DNA of 64,000 bases from assembly GCA_963712955.1 (NCBI GenBank), contig CAVQKF010000018.1:62001-126000 (forward strand), in the 5' to 3' direction. Every line of letters starts with the position of its first letter. Position 1 is the first letter of the stretch. The notes below the pieces were generated by a model. It did not search any database, was not told where the DNA came from, and saw only the letters and a program-made list of their open reading frames with translations. Shown here one piece after another: positions 36,930-45,660 of this stretch. The translations under genes were made by a program, and so were the position numbers. This DNA comes from DATFVJ01 sp963712955. Lineage in GTDB: Bacteria > Actinomycetota > Actinomycetes > Streptosporangiales > Streptosporangiaceae.

Positions 36930-37260
36930 ATGTCACCACCGCCGATGCGGTCAGAGCCGATGCAGTCAGAATCGGTGCCAGGCGCACTTCGCCGTCTGGG
37001 CAGCCGCATCGTCACCCTGTGCTGGGTGGAGCTCACAAGATCCGCCACGATCAGACGGGACTGTGCACCCGGGCCATCCAGCCCGCGCTCTGGCTGCTCA
37101 TCTTCGGTGAGACGTTCATCAGGATCAAGGCAATCAAGATCCCGGGCAACATCTCCTACCTGGATTACCTGGCGCCGGGGATCCTCGCACAGTCCGCCCT
37201 TTCATCGCCATCTTCTATGGCATCCAGATCATCTGGCAGCGACATGACGCCGCAGGCACA
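36930..37260 (+). pseudogene. ABC-2 permease (DrrB-type) fragment with frameshifts
   Basis: RRLGSRIVTLCWVEL, then HKIRHDQTGLCTRAIQPALW, LLIFGETFIRIKAI and YLDYLAPGILAQSA are the N-terminal part of a drug-exporter permease, spread over at least three frames; IAIFYGIQIIW follows in a third. It stops abruptly before the fumarase gene. Partner of the ATPase fragment. Confidence 0.75.
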
Positions 37261-37316
37261 CTCCGCACGGCCTCTAAACTTGAGGCGAGCCCATCAGCGG
37301 CCGACGGAGGGCTGCC

Positions 37317-38966
37317 ATGCCTGAATTCGCTTTCACCCAACTGCTCCCGCTCGGCGAGGACACGACCGATTACCGGATGCTCGGATCCGGGGGTGTCACC
37401 ACACGCCAGTCGTTCGGGACGGAATTCCTCGACATCGATCCTGGCGTGCTCACGTCCCTGACCGCACATGCCTTCGCCGACATCTCCCACCTGCTGCGGC
37501 CGACCCATCTGGCGCAGCTCCGCCGCATCCTTGACGACCCGGAGGCGAGCCCGAACGACCGCTTCGTGGCGCTCGACCTGCTGAAGAACGCGTGCATCGC
37601 GGCCGGGCGTGTGCTGCCGATGTGCCAGGACACCGGGACGGCGATCGTGATGGGCAAGCGCGGCCAGCACGTGCTCACCGACGGGCGGGACGAGGAGCAT
37701 ATCAGCCGCGGTGTCTACGAAACGTACACGAAGCTCAACCTGAGGTATTCACAGCTCGCGCCGCTGACCATGTGGGACGAGCGCAACACCGGCAGCAACC
37801 TGCCCGCTCAGATCGAGATCTACGCGGACCCGGGCGGCGCGTACAAGTTCCTGTTCATGGCCAAGGGCGGCGGCTCGGCGAACAAGTCGTTCCTTTACCA
37901 GGAGACCAAGGCTGTGCTCGGCCCGCAGCGGATGCTCACCTTCCTCGAGGAGAAGATCCGCTCACTCGGCACGGCCGCCTGCCCGCCGTACCACCTGGCG
38001 ATCGTGATCGGCGGGACGAGCGCCGAGTATGCCCTGAAGACCGCCAAATACGCGTCCGCGCACTACCTGGACACGCTGCCGGCGACGGGCTCCGCCACCG
38101 GGCATGGGTTCCGCGATCTCGAGCTCGAGCAGCAGGTGTTCGAGCTCACCCGGCGGCTTGGCATCGGCGCGCAGTTCGGCGGCAAGTACTTCTGCCACGA
38201 CGTGCGGGTGATCCGGCTCCCCAGGCACGGGGCGTCCTGCCCGATCGCCATCGCGGTCTCCTGCTCCGCCGACCGCCAGGCGCTTGCCAAGATCACGCGC
38301 GACGGCGTGTTCCTCGAGCAGCTCGAGACCGACCCCGCGCGGTACATGCCCGAGACGGCAACCGGCGACCTCAGCGGCGATGTCGCGGCAATCGACCTGA
38401 ACCGGCCGATGGCCGAGATCCTGGCGGCGCTGTCGAAATATCCGGTCAAGACCCGGCTGTCCCTGTCGGGCCCGCTCGTCGTCGCCAGGGACATAGCACA
38501 CGCCAAGATTGCCGAACGGCTGGACGCGGGCGAGCCCATGCCTTCCTATCTGCGCGATCACGCGGTGTACTACGCCGGCCCCGCGAAGACCCCCGAGGGT
38601 TACGCGTCAGGGTCGTTCGGGCCGACCACGGCGGGGCGTATGGACTCCTACGTGGAGCGGTTCCAGGCGGCAGGGGGATCCCTCCTCATGCTCGCCAAGG
38701 GGAACCGGTCCCGTGTGGTAACCGACGCCTGCAAGGAGCACGGCGGGTTCTATCTGGGCTCCGTCGGTGGCGCTGCGGCCAGGCTCGCGCAGGACTGCAT
38801 CACCTCGGTGTCGGTCCTCGAATACCCGGAGCTTGGCATGGAGGCCGTATGGCAGATCGAGGTGCGCGACTTCCCCGCGTTCATCATTGTGGACGATAAG
38901 GGCAACGACTTCTACAGCGCGGGTTCGACCGCCCCGGTGCTCACCATCGGGAGCCAGGCCCCATGA
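37317..38966 (+). CDS. Class I (iron-sulfur) fumarate hydratase
   Basis: 549 residues, the normal length of the FumA/FumB type. It interconverts fumarate and malate in the TCA cycle using a 4Fe-4S cluster. Candidate cluster cysteines are Cys103 (PMCQDTGT), Cys222 (AACPPYH) and Cys317 (VSCSADR). The GGGSANKSFLYQ and TTAGRMDSYVERFQ motifs are family-typical. The ATG at 37317 fits the family start. The adjacent class II fumarase is reduced to a stub, so this may be the main fumarase. Confidence 0.95.
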   Translation: MPEFAFTQLLPLGEDTTDYRMLGSGGVTTRQSFGTEFLDIDPGVLTSLTAHAFADISHLLRPTHLAQLRRILDDPEASPNDRFVALDLLKNACIAAGRVLPMCQDTGTAIVMGKRGQHVLTDGRDEEHISRGVYETYTKLNLRYSQLAPLTMWDERNTGSNLPAQIEIYADPGGAYKFLFMAKGGGSANKSFLYQETKAVLGPQRMLTFLEEKIRSLGTAACPPYHLAIVIGGTSAEYALKTAKYASAHYLDTLPATGSATGHGFRDLELEQQVFELTRRLGIGAQFGGKYFCHDVRVIRLPRHGASCPIAIAVSCSADRQALAKITRDGVFLEQLETDPARYMPETATGDLSGDVAAIDLNRPMAEILAALSKYPVKTRLSLSGPLVVARDIAHAKIAERLDAGEPMPSYLRDHAVYYAGPAKTPEGYASGSFGPTTAGRMDSYVERFQAAGGSLLMLAKGNRSRVVTDACKEHGGFYLGSVGGAAARLAQDCITSVSVLEYPELGMEAVWQIEVRDFPAFIIVDDKGNDFYSAGSTAPVLTIGSQAP

Positions 38967-38986
38967 TCGCGGAGAGAATGCGGTGA

Positions 38987-39196
38987 ATGACTGCCGGGGA
39001 TCGTGATGTGCCAGCTGGCGAACCGGCCTTCCGCATCGAGCACGACTCGATGGGCGATGTCCGCGTCCCCGCTGACGCGCTGTGGGGCGCGCAGACCCAG
39101 CGCGCGGTGACGAACCTCCCGGTGTCCGGGATGCGCATCGACCGGATCCCTCTGGCTGGAAGCATGCGACACCCCCGCCGGCCCCGCATCCTGTGA
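38987..39196 (+). pseudogene. N-terminal stub of class II fumarase
   Basis: 69 codons. FRIEHDSMGDVRVPADALWG and AQTQRAVTNLPVSGMRIDR are the start of FumC; after about residue 53 the similarity ends and a stop follows. A full protein would have about 465 residues, so about 400 codons are deleted. ATG at 38987, 20 bp after the class I gene. Confidence 0.85.
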
Positions 39197-39330
39197 ATTT
39201 GCCAAGCGAAACCTGGGGATCTGCCCGATTCGGGACACGTTCGACTCACCGGCCCCGCTTGACACGCGCCACGACATCCGTAACGGTATCGTCCGGCTAT
39301 TGCATCCTTTGGCTCGGGGAGGGGAGTGCG

Positions 39331-40596
39331 ATGGCGACCTCGACTTGGCGTGATAATGGGCGTAGTAATGGGCGTGATAATTGGCGTGATAAAACGGGGC
39401 AGCGCCTGATCGGCCGGCGGTACCGGCTGGCGGGACCGATCGGCCGGGGTGCCATGGGCACGGTATGGCGGGCCAGGGACGAACTTCTCGACCGCGAGGT
39501 GGCGATCAAGGAAGTCCAGCTGCCCTCGAGTGTGAGCGACGCGGAACGGGACGACGGCTACCAGCGGACGCTCAGCGAGGCCCGTACCGCCGCCAGGCTC
39601 AGTCACCCTGGCGTGGCCGCAGTCTACGACCTGGTCGAGGAACTCGGGCGTCCGTGGATCGTGATGGAACTGGTTCGCGCCCGCTCTCTCGACCAGGTCA
39701 TCGCGGAAGACGGGCCACTGTCACCCGGGCGTGCGGCGGAGATGGGACGCCAGGTGCTTGCCGCCCTCACGGCCGCGCACGCGGCCGGCGTGCTGCACCG
39801 CGACGTCAAGCCGGGCAACGTCCTGCTCGCCAAGGACGGCAGGACCGTGCTCACCGACTTCGGCATCGCGACCGTGGAAGGCGATCCGTCCCTCACCCGG
39901 ACCGGCATGGTGGTGGGATCACCGGGCTTTCTCGCACCTGAACGGATCCGCGGCGGCGCGGCCACGCCCGCCTCCGACCTGTGGTCACTCGGCGCCACGC
40001 TCTACGCCGCGGTAGAGGGCCGGGGGCCATACGACCGCCATGCCGGCGTCATGGCCACGATGGCCGCGGTCATCACAGCGGACCCGGAGCCGCCGAAAGC
40101 CGCGGGACCGCTCATCGCGGTGATCGGCGCCCTGCTCGGCCGCGATCCTGCGCGGCGGCCCAGTGCTGGCGCGGTCGCGCGCATGCTTGATGCGATCACC
40201 CTTCATGCCGGAGCGCCGCACGCCGGAGCGCCGCACGCCGGAGCGCCGCACGCCGGAGCGCCGCACGCCGGAGCGCCGCACGCCGGAGCGCCGCACGCCG
40301 GAGCGCCGCATGCCGGAGCGCCGCATGCCGGAGCGCTGCCTGGCGCACCCGGACCGGTAGGGCCGCCCGCTATGGCGCCGGCCCCGATGTGGCCTATGTC
40401 GATAGGACCGCCCCCGGGGGCGCCGGACGCTGCGCTGGGGCCCGCGTCGATGGGGCCCGCCTCCGTGGGCGTTGCCACGCCTCACCATGGGCGCCGCGTC
40501 ATCACCTTCGTGATCATCGGTTTGGCGATCTTCGTCGTCGCCGCCGTGGCCGCGGTCCAGATCCACCTGTTTGCCACCTTCAGACCGGTCTGGTGA
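39331..40596 (+). CDS. Membrane-anchored Ser/Thr protein kinase with HAGAP repeats
   Basis: 421 residues. An Asn/Arg/Gly-rich N-terminus precedes the kinase domain (about residues 25-285): Gly loop GRGAMGTVW, Lys60, HRDVKPGNVLL with Asp158, DFG with Asp176. A 9-copy pentapeptide repeat (HAGAP) and a Pro-rich linker lead to one C-terminal helix (ITFVIIGLAIFVVAAVAAV) and a very short outer tail, so there is no sensor domain. The ATG at 39331 follows GGGGAGGGGAG. PknB-like catalytic motifs are intact. Confidence 0.93.
   Translation: MATSTWRDNGRSNGRDNWRDKTGQRLIGRRYRLAGPIGRGAMGTVWRARDELLDREVAIKEVQLPSSVSDAERDDGYQRTLSEARTAARLSHPGVAAVYDLVEELGRPWIVMELVRARSLDQVIAEDGPLSPGRAAEMGRQVLAALTAAHAAGVLHRDVKPGNVLLAKDGRTVLTDFGIATVEGDPSLTRTGMVVGSPGFLAPERIRGGAATPASDLWSLGATLYAAVEGRGPYDRHAGVMATMAAVITADPEPPKAAGPLIAVIGALLGRDPARRPSAGAVARMLDAITLHAGAPHAGAPHAGAPHAGAPHAGAPHAGAPHAGAPHAGAPHAGALPGAPGPVGPPAMAPAPMWPMSIGPPPGAPDAALGPASMGPASVGVATPHHGRRVITFVIIGLAIFVVAAVAAVQIHLFATFRPVW
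40204..40338. repeat. 9 x 15-bp coding minisatellite in the kinase
   Basis: Nine units of cacgccggagcgccg, the outer copies with cat in place of cac, encoding HAGAP repeats between the kinase domain and the membrane helix. Confidence 0.95.
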
Positions 40597-40673
40597 CCGA
40601 CGTAGCAATCGGCGACCCGCGATTACAAGCAATTCGAATATTTCTCCACAGATAACACATGGGCCAGGCACAT

Positions 40674-40685
40674 CGAGAATTCTCG
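40674..40685. promoter_or_regulatory. 12-bp palindrome upstream of the HTH pair
   Basis: The perfect palindrome cgagaattctcg lies 46 bp before the GTG of the next gene, in a locally AT-rich 130-bp stretch. It may be an operator for the HTH protein below. Confidence 0.45.
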
Positions 40686-40731
40686 TAAATTTCCCTTGCC
40701 GCAATAGCTGTTGCGTGACAGATTGAGGAGC

Positions 40732-41187
40732 GTGCAGCCGGGTGCGCAGGATCAAGCGGGCGACGCGCGGGCCTGCCTCCATGAGCTTGCCGCCGCGGCT
40801 GAAGAGTTGCGGCGCAGGCTCAGCATGTTGTTCGACGGTGGCCCGCTGACGCATCTGGGCAGCGCGGAAGGGTTGTCGTACGCGCAGATGGTGCCGTTGA
40901 ACACCCGGATGCAGATCATCGAACTGATCTCGGACGCCTTCAAGGTACTCTCTGACGCTGGCGGCAGATTCCGGCAGGTAGAGGCCGTGGCCCTGTACGA
41001 CGAGGGCTTGACGATGGATGAGATCGCTGTGGTCCTGGGCGTGACCCGGCAGCGAGTGTCGGCGCTGTTGCGGCAGGCCCCGCGCCACCCACTGGGCATT
41101 TTGCCCGCAGACCCGCCGCCCGGCGCCCCGGCGGCACGGTCCGGCCGAACGAACCGTGATCGGACTAGCAACGGAGCAGGACAATGA
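40732..41187 (+). CDS. Small HTH protein, sigma-region-4-like
   Basis: 151 residues. A coiled N-terminal half (LHELAAAAEELRRRLSML) is followed by a HTH of MerR/sigma-4-like type: VEAVALYDEGLTMDEIAVVL then GVTRQRVSALLRQ. The tail is Pro/Arg-rich. GTG start at 40732 with GAGGAG upstream. It overlaps the next gene (ATGA). Likely a small regulator; no closer family recognised. Confidence 0.7.
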   Translation: MQPGAQDQAGDARACLHELAAAAEELRRRLSMLFDGGPLTHLGSAEGLSYAQMVPLNTRMQIIELISDAFKVLSDAGGRFRQVEAVALYDEGLTMDEIAVVLGVTRQRVSALLRQAPRHPLGILPADPPPGAPAARSGRTNRDRTSNGAGQ

Positions 41188-41624
41188 CGCACGGCCACAC
41201 GGGCCCGCACTCTGCTCCGGCACCCACCCCGCCGAACGCGGATCCCGCTCCGCTGAGTGTCGGCATGGTCATGCCCGGTGTAGATTCCGCCCGGCTCAGT
41301 ATGCATCCCGCCGAATCCGAGATGGTTCCCACGCTGTCAGGCGAGGACCGTGCGCAGGCTGAGATGGGACTTTTTTTCGGTGAGGGACCCCCCCTGTCCG
41401 CTGACGCACCGCACCGTATCGCGCAGCTACTCGGTGACGCCGTGAGCCATCTGATCACCGCCGGGCTCGATCTGGCGAGCGTGCGAGCGCGCCTACGCTT
41501 CAGCGGTGACGACAGCGACCTCGAACACGTCACAAACAACCTCGATGCGGCTCTGGCCGACATCCGTGGCCTCGCGGTGAGAATCGCTCTCGGCACCGAT
41601 CCACGCGAACAGGAAGAGCAATAG
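41184..41624 (+). CDS. Hypothetical protein coupled to the HTH gene
   Basis: 146 residues. A Pro/His-rich start leads to a helical C-terminal half (HRIAQLLGDAVSHLITAGLD and HVTNNLDAALADIRGLAVRI). No signal peptide or known motif. It starts within the stop of the HTH gene, so they are probably one functional unit. Ends 15 bp before the IS element. Confidence 0.65.
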   Translation: MTHGHTGPHSAPAPTPPNADPAPLSVGMVMPGVDSARLSMHPAESEMVPTLSGEDRAQAEMGLFFGEGPPLSADAPHRIAQLLGDAVSHLITAGLDLASVRARLRFSGDDSDLEHVTNNLDAALADIRGLAVRIALGTDPREQEEQ

Positions 41625-41685
41625 TCACGGCTCGTGGGTTGACGTCCTCCCCGCCCTGAAGGGATGGGGATTCCTCCTGCGCCGC

Positions 41686-42358
41686 TCACGCGGCGCTCCG
41701 GTGGGTTCCTGTTTCACTGGGTCCTGCCCGGGCAAGCCCTGGTCTTCCGGTCCCTCCGCAGGCGTTTAGGCTCACCCTCCGCCCGAGGGCGAGCACGTTC
41801 TTGGCGGCGTTGTGGTCCCGGTCGTGGACCGTCCCGCACGCGCCGCAGGTCCAGGTGCGGACGTGCAGCGGTTGCGGGCCGTCCTTGACCCGGCAGGCTG
41901 AGCACACCTGGGACGTGGGCTCAAACCTGCCGATCCGGCCGAACACCCGGCCATACCGCTTCGCCTTGTACTCGAGCATCCCGGTGAACGCCGACCAGCC
42001 GGCGTCATGCACCGGCTTGGCGAGCCGGGTCCGGCCGAGCCCGGCCACGCACAAGTCCTTTGCGCTTTCCGGTGAGCGAGGTGAAGAAGTTCCGGTACGC
42101 GGCGCCCAGGTCCGCCAATGCCTGCTGCAACACCACGGCGGGCACCTCGCCCAGCCAGGTGCGTTCCGGGGTGGCCCTGGCGGCGGTGAGCCGGGCCGGC
42201 AGTTCGGCGCCCGTGATGCAGGGCAACCCGGCTGCGTGCGCTTCCCGGCGGGCACGCAGCCCGTCGTGGAAGACGACCCGCGCGCAGCCGAACGCCCTGG
42301 CCAGCGCCTGACGCTGCCCAGGTGCCGGGTCGAGGCGGTACTGATACCGGAGCCGCAC
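41686..42358 (-). pseudogene. tnpB: TnpB with internal deletion and frameshift
   Basis: The N-terminal part (RLRYQYRLDPAPGQRQALAR to FFTSLTGKRKG, about 110 residues) is in one frame; the C-terminal part (GLGRTRLAKPVHDAGWSAF, the zinc ribbon CSACRVKDGP..CGACG and DRDHNAAKN) is in another. The 130-150 residues between, with the first RuvC catalytic parts, are missing. TnpB is the RNA-guided nuclease of these elements; this copy cannot cut. Confidence 0.85.
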
Positions 42359-42379
42359 CCGCTCAGTATACTTGGTCTC

Positions 42380-42796
42380 ATGACCGGCTACGACGCTATA
42401 CGCACCGGCAGGCACTGTGTTTTCGTGTTGCACGCACACTTGGTCTTCGTGACGAAGTACCGGCACCCCGTGTTCGCCGCCGCGCACCTGCGGCGGATGG
42501 AGGAGATCATGCGGGACGTATGCGCCGACTTTGAGACCGGGCTGGCCGCGTTCAACGGCGCGGCCAACCATGTGCATCTGCTGGTCAGCTTCCCGCCCAA
42601 GGTCGCGCTCGCGCGGCTGGTCAACAGCCTCAAGGGCGTGTCCTCGCGGCGTATGCGGCAGGAGTTCCCCGGCCTGGCACGGCACTACTGGCGGGCGAAC
42701 CGGCTGTGGTCCCCGTCCTACTTCGCCGGCTCGGTCGGCGGCCCGCCAATCAGTGTCCTGCGACAGTACATCGAACAGCAGAACCAGCCGTTGTGA
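42380..42796 (+). CDS. tnpA: IS200-type Y1 (HUH) transposase TnpA
   Basis: 138 residues, full length for the family. HUH motif as NHVHLL with His64 and His66; the catalytic Tyr is Tyr130 (LRQYIEQQ). It moves single-stranded DNA of the element. Apparently intact, so the element could still move or be mobilised. Confidence 0.93.
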   Translation: MTGYDAIRTGRHCVFVLHAHLVFVTKYRHPVFAAAHLRRMEEIMRDVCADFETGLAAFNGAANHVHLLVSFPPKVALARLVNSLKGVSSRRMRQEFPGLARHYWRANRLWSPSYFAGSVGGPPISVLRQYIEQQNQPL

Positions 42797-43017
42797 CATG
42801 GCTCAGGCCCATCCGCCTTCACCACCGGCCTGAAGGCCGGCGCACTGGCGGACACTTTGGTAGCGGAGTATCACAAGTGCGGGGAGCCGGCCGCGATGCG
42901 GCCCGCTCCCCGCACTCGCAGTGGCTCCCGGCACTTGTGATTCAAAGGACCAGCCTTGCCTCCGCGCCTGCCAGCCCCAGGGCCAGGACCGCAGATCCGC
43001 CCGGCCGCCACGCATCA

Positions 43018-43899
43018 TCAGTACCAGCCGGTTGCTTCCTCATGGTCCCATGCCCCACATGGCGATCCGTAGAGCCCCCGGATGTAGCCGAGGCCCCAGC
43101 GGATCTGGGTGGCCGGGTTGCTCTGCCAGTCCGCACCGGCGCTGGCCATCTTGGAACCAGGGAGTGCCTGCGGGATGCCGTACGCGCCCGAGCTTGGGTT
43201 GGACGCGCTGGGATTCCAGCCACTCTCCACGCCCCAGAGCGAGACCAGGCACCCGAACTGGTCCTGGCCCCAGCCGTAACTCCCGAGCATCGCACTGGCG
43301 ATCTGCTGTGGTGAGCCGGAGGGCTGTGGTGAGGTGCCCGACGAGCTTGACGAACCCGAGGAAGCCGACTGAGCCGCCTGCGCCGAGTGAACCGCCTGCG
43401 CCCGCGTGGCAGCTTGCTGCCGAGCACGTTGCCGTGCGGCGGCGAGTGCGGCCGCCCTCCTCTCGGCCGCCTTGCGCGCCTTCTGGACCTTGATGAACTT
43501 CAGCCTGGCGGCGCGATCACTTGCGACGAGTTGCGCCGGGCGCATCTGCCGCGCATCCAGGCTGGCGTCGATCGCCGCGAACCCACCGACAGACTCTGTG
43601 ATTTCTGGCGGGCGAGAGGCTGCGCCGCCGGCATTCGGAGCAGCGCTGGCCGGCCACAACAGGGCGGAACCCAGGCCGATGGCGGCCGCCACAGCGGTCC
43701 CGATTGCCAAGCCCGTTACCTTGGACGGCCTGCGGAACCGGATCTGGCGGGCAGCGGAAGCGACCCGGCTGGCCGTGGCCGCGACCACGCTGGCCGTGGC
43801 CGCGACCAACCGGAATGGTTTCCGGAAATGGATCCGGTGAAGAGACAAGGTGAGCCTTCGGTCGGTCGCGCGGTGCGCGACGGCTTCCACCCGGAACAA
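43018..43899 (-). CDS. Secreted SLT-domain wall protein (paralogue 1)
   Basis: Up to 293 residues. A membrane/signal helix lies at about residues 60-87, then a coiled coil rich in Ala/Arg/Lys (AAERRAAALAAARQRARQQA), a Ser linker, and a C-terminal SLT-like domain (CLVSLWGVESGWNPSASNPS to the C-terminal Tyr) with Glu in VESGWN. The TTG or ATG farther in may be the true start, because the first 20 codons look like leader RNA rather than protein. The closing 70 residues are nearly identical to paralogue 2 (43/44 kb). Peptidoglycan lytic transglycosylase by family; secreted by inference. Confidence 0.85.
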   Translation of the reverse strand: MFRVEAVAHRATDRRLTLSLHRIHFRKPFRLVAATASVVAATASRVASAARQIRFRRPSKVTGLAIGTAVAAAIGLGSALLWPASAAPNAGGAASRPPEITESVGGFAAIDASLDARQMRPAQLVASDRAARLKFIKVQKARKAAERRAAALAAARQRARQQAATRAQAVHSAQAAQSASSGSSSSSGTSPQPSGSPQQIASAMLGSYGWGQDQFGCLVSLWGVESGWNPSASNPSSGAYGIPQALPGSKMASAGADWQSNPATQIRWGLGYIRGLYGSPCGAWDHEEATGWY

Positions 43900-44152
43900 T
43901 CCGTCCCGCCGCGGTTACCGCAGCGAGACGGTGGCGTGCGGGCGCGCCGCGGGTCAAGGCGACGGATCACTCTCAGTAATCACCACGCACGTCGGGTGCT
44001 AACGGCCACCCACATTGCACAATTTTTGGCAGTGCCGCAGCCAAAATGAGATGTAAGCCGAATCACATTTCCGCGCGCTCAACCGCTCGAGATGGGATAG
44101 AGGCCACCCCACCTGGGACTTTGGCTCCGAGACGTCCTCTTTTAGGACGGAA

Positions 44153-44168
44153 CGTGACCCCCGTCACA
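44153..44168. promoter_or_regulatory. Crp-like site upstream of SLT paralogue 1
   Basis: The minus-strand reading TGTGAcgggggTCACG has one mismatch from TGTGA-N6-TCACA. It lies about 255-270 bp upstream of the gene. The rest of the 43900-44314 gap has no gene that I can see and is AT-richer than the surroundings; a structured leader is possible. Confidence 0.5.
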
Positions 44169-44314
44169 CTTTGACCCCTCCCACACGGTCAATCACCTTA
44201 AGTAACCGTTTGTGACACGTTGCCTACCCGGCCGACTTCTACCTATACCATTTTGTTATCAACTTTTGGTAACAAGCCGCCGCCGGATCGCTAGATCGCT
44301 CGGTCGCCAGATCG

Positions 44315-45082
44315 CTAGTAGGACCCGTTCGCCTGCCAGTAAGCCCACGCGGCGCATGGATCGCCATATCTTCCCTGGATGTAGCCCAGGCCCCACTTGA
44401 TCTGGGTGGCCGGATTCGTCTGCCAGTCCGCACCGGCGCTGGCCATCTTGGATCCAGGCAGTGCCTGTGGGATCCCGTAAGCACCGCTGGGGTTCGCTGC
44501 GTTGTACCGCCACCCGCTCTCCCTCGACCAGATGTTGTCCAGACAGCCGAAATACTTGCCAGGGCTCCAGCCAAAGCTCAGCATCATGTTCTCCGCGTCC
44601 GCCCGCGCGGTGCCCGGATCCACCGGGCCGAGCGGCGGGACGGGACCCGATGACGGCGAACCGCCCGTGCTCTGCGAAGCGCCCGTGCTCTGCGAACCGC
44701 CCGTGCCCTGCGAACCGCCCGTGCCCTGCGAACCGCCCGTGCCCTGCGAACCGCCCGTGCTCTTCGATGCGACAGGCACGGCGGTGCTCGCGAGCTTCGG
44801 CGCGGCAAGAATACGGGTCGAACGCGACGCCTCATCCATGGCGATCATCTGCTGCCGCTCCTGCTCGAGCAGCACGACAGCATGCCGGGCCCCGACCGAT
44901 ACCGTCGCGGCTTGCGCCGGGCGACCGGAAGGCCCTGTGGCCGACATGAGCACATACGCCCCGACGGCGACCGCGACAACAGCGGCGACCGCCGCAACCG
45001 GCACCATCGCAACTCCGGCACCAGATCCCCCGCGGCGGTGCGCGTGCCTCCTCCCCCGAACCCGTTCCGGGCGTGGTGACAA
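44315..45082 (-). CDS. Secreted SLT-domain wall protein (paralogue 2)
   Basis: About 255 residues. A hydrophobic export helix (VAAVAAVVAVAVGAYVLMSA), a coiled segment, a GGSQGT repeat linker and a C-terminal SLT domain (CLDNIWSRESGWRYNAANPS; Glu in RESGW). The segment GAYGIPQALPGSKMASAGAD is shared word for word with paralogue 1. I chose the TTG at 45082 because GGAAGGGA is just upstream; the ATG at 45007 is the alternative. The frame is open farther upstream, but that part lacks protein-like character. Confidence 0.85.
   Translation of the reverse strand: MSPRPERVRGRRHAHRRGGSGAGVAMVPVAAVAAVVAVAVGAYVLMSATGPSGRPAQAATVSVGARHAVVLLEQERQQMIAMDEASRSTRILAAPKLASTAVPVASKSTGGSQGTGGSQGTGGSQGTGGSQSTGASQSTGGSPSSGPVPPLGPVDPGTARADAENMMLSFGWSPGKYFGCLDNIWSRESGWRYNAANPSGAYGIPQALPGSKMASAGADWQTNPATQIKWGLGYIQGRYGDPCAAWAYWQANGSY
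44656..44763. repeat. 6 x 18-bp coding minisatellite
   Basis: Six units of gcgaaccgcccgtgccct type, encoding GGSQGT hexapeptides in the linker of SLT paralogue 2. Confidence 0.9.
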
Positions 45083-45319
45083 GGCGGTCCCTTCCGTCGG
45101 CCAAACGCGCCCACGAGACGACCGGTGCGTAGACCGCTGCGCTTCAGGGCAGCAGGTCCGGACGACCGCGGGCCGGGCTCCGACGACAACGCGCGGTAGG
45201 AAACCACCGGAGCAGTGTCCCGTCCCGAATGTGCCGTCGGCGCCCAACCTTGCCAGAGGAATGGGAGGGGTCCGCAACCGATTCAGATGGGAAAGCTGTG
45301 TCGCCGTTGGGGCGAGTAA

Positions 45320-45335
45320 TGTGATATAGGTCACA
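45320..45335. promoter_or_regulatory. Perfect Crp consensus site upstream of SLT paralogue 2
   Basis: TGTGA-tatagg-TCACA matches the Crp/cAMP-receptor consensus without mismatch. It lies about 240 bp before the SLT gene start and 325 bp before the plus-strand gene at 45661. The 45083-45660 gap holds no gene I trust; the site and distance recall Crp control of rpfA-type wall enzymes in actinobacteria. Confidence 0.7.
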
Positions 45336-45660
45336 TTCTCACAGCATGACTCTCGCAAACTACCAATCGTGATCATCTCCGGCTCATGATCGTGACGGGC
45401 ACGCAAGCAAGCCCACGGGCAGGATCGTGCCGGGCGCGCAGCGCCCTGCGCTGGGCCGCCTGAGCCCTCTCGACCACACTGTGCAGGTCTGCGGCGGCTT
45501 CGCCGGTGGGCTCTGGGGCTGACGGGCAGGCGTTAACCTGCTAACGGCGCGAATGCTATTTCGCAAGGGCGGCCCTCAGCGGAATCTGGGTCCGGAGACG
45601 GCTTGGTCTTCAGACAGGCTGCTCATACGATGAAACGGGCGGATCCTGAGGACAAAGCCG

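Larger units (their letters stand above)
41639..42850. mobile_element. IS200/IS605-family element, tnpB defective
   Basis: A Y1 transposase gene (plus) and a tnpB remnant (minus) diverge from about 42365. Subterminal hairpins typical of the family flank them: CCCCgCCCT/AGGGatGGGG at about 41649-41669 and ccggcct/aggccgg at about 42824-42839. A TTGAC stands at the left border (41639-41643) as a possible target motif. Exact ends are estimates. Confidence 0.8.

Noticed and set aside
43855..44150. c-di-AMP (ydaO) riboswitch
   Set aside because: A GGGTGGAAGCC-like piece and a CTCACCT-like piece occur in the SLT leader, but spacing and core do not match well enough by eye; left as a check under the Crp finding.
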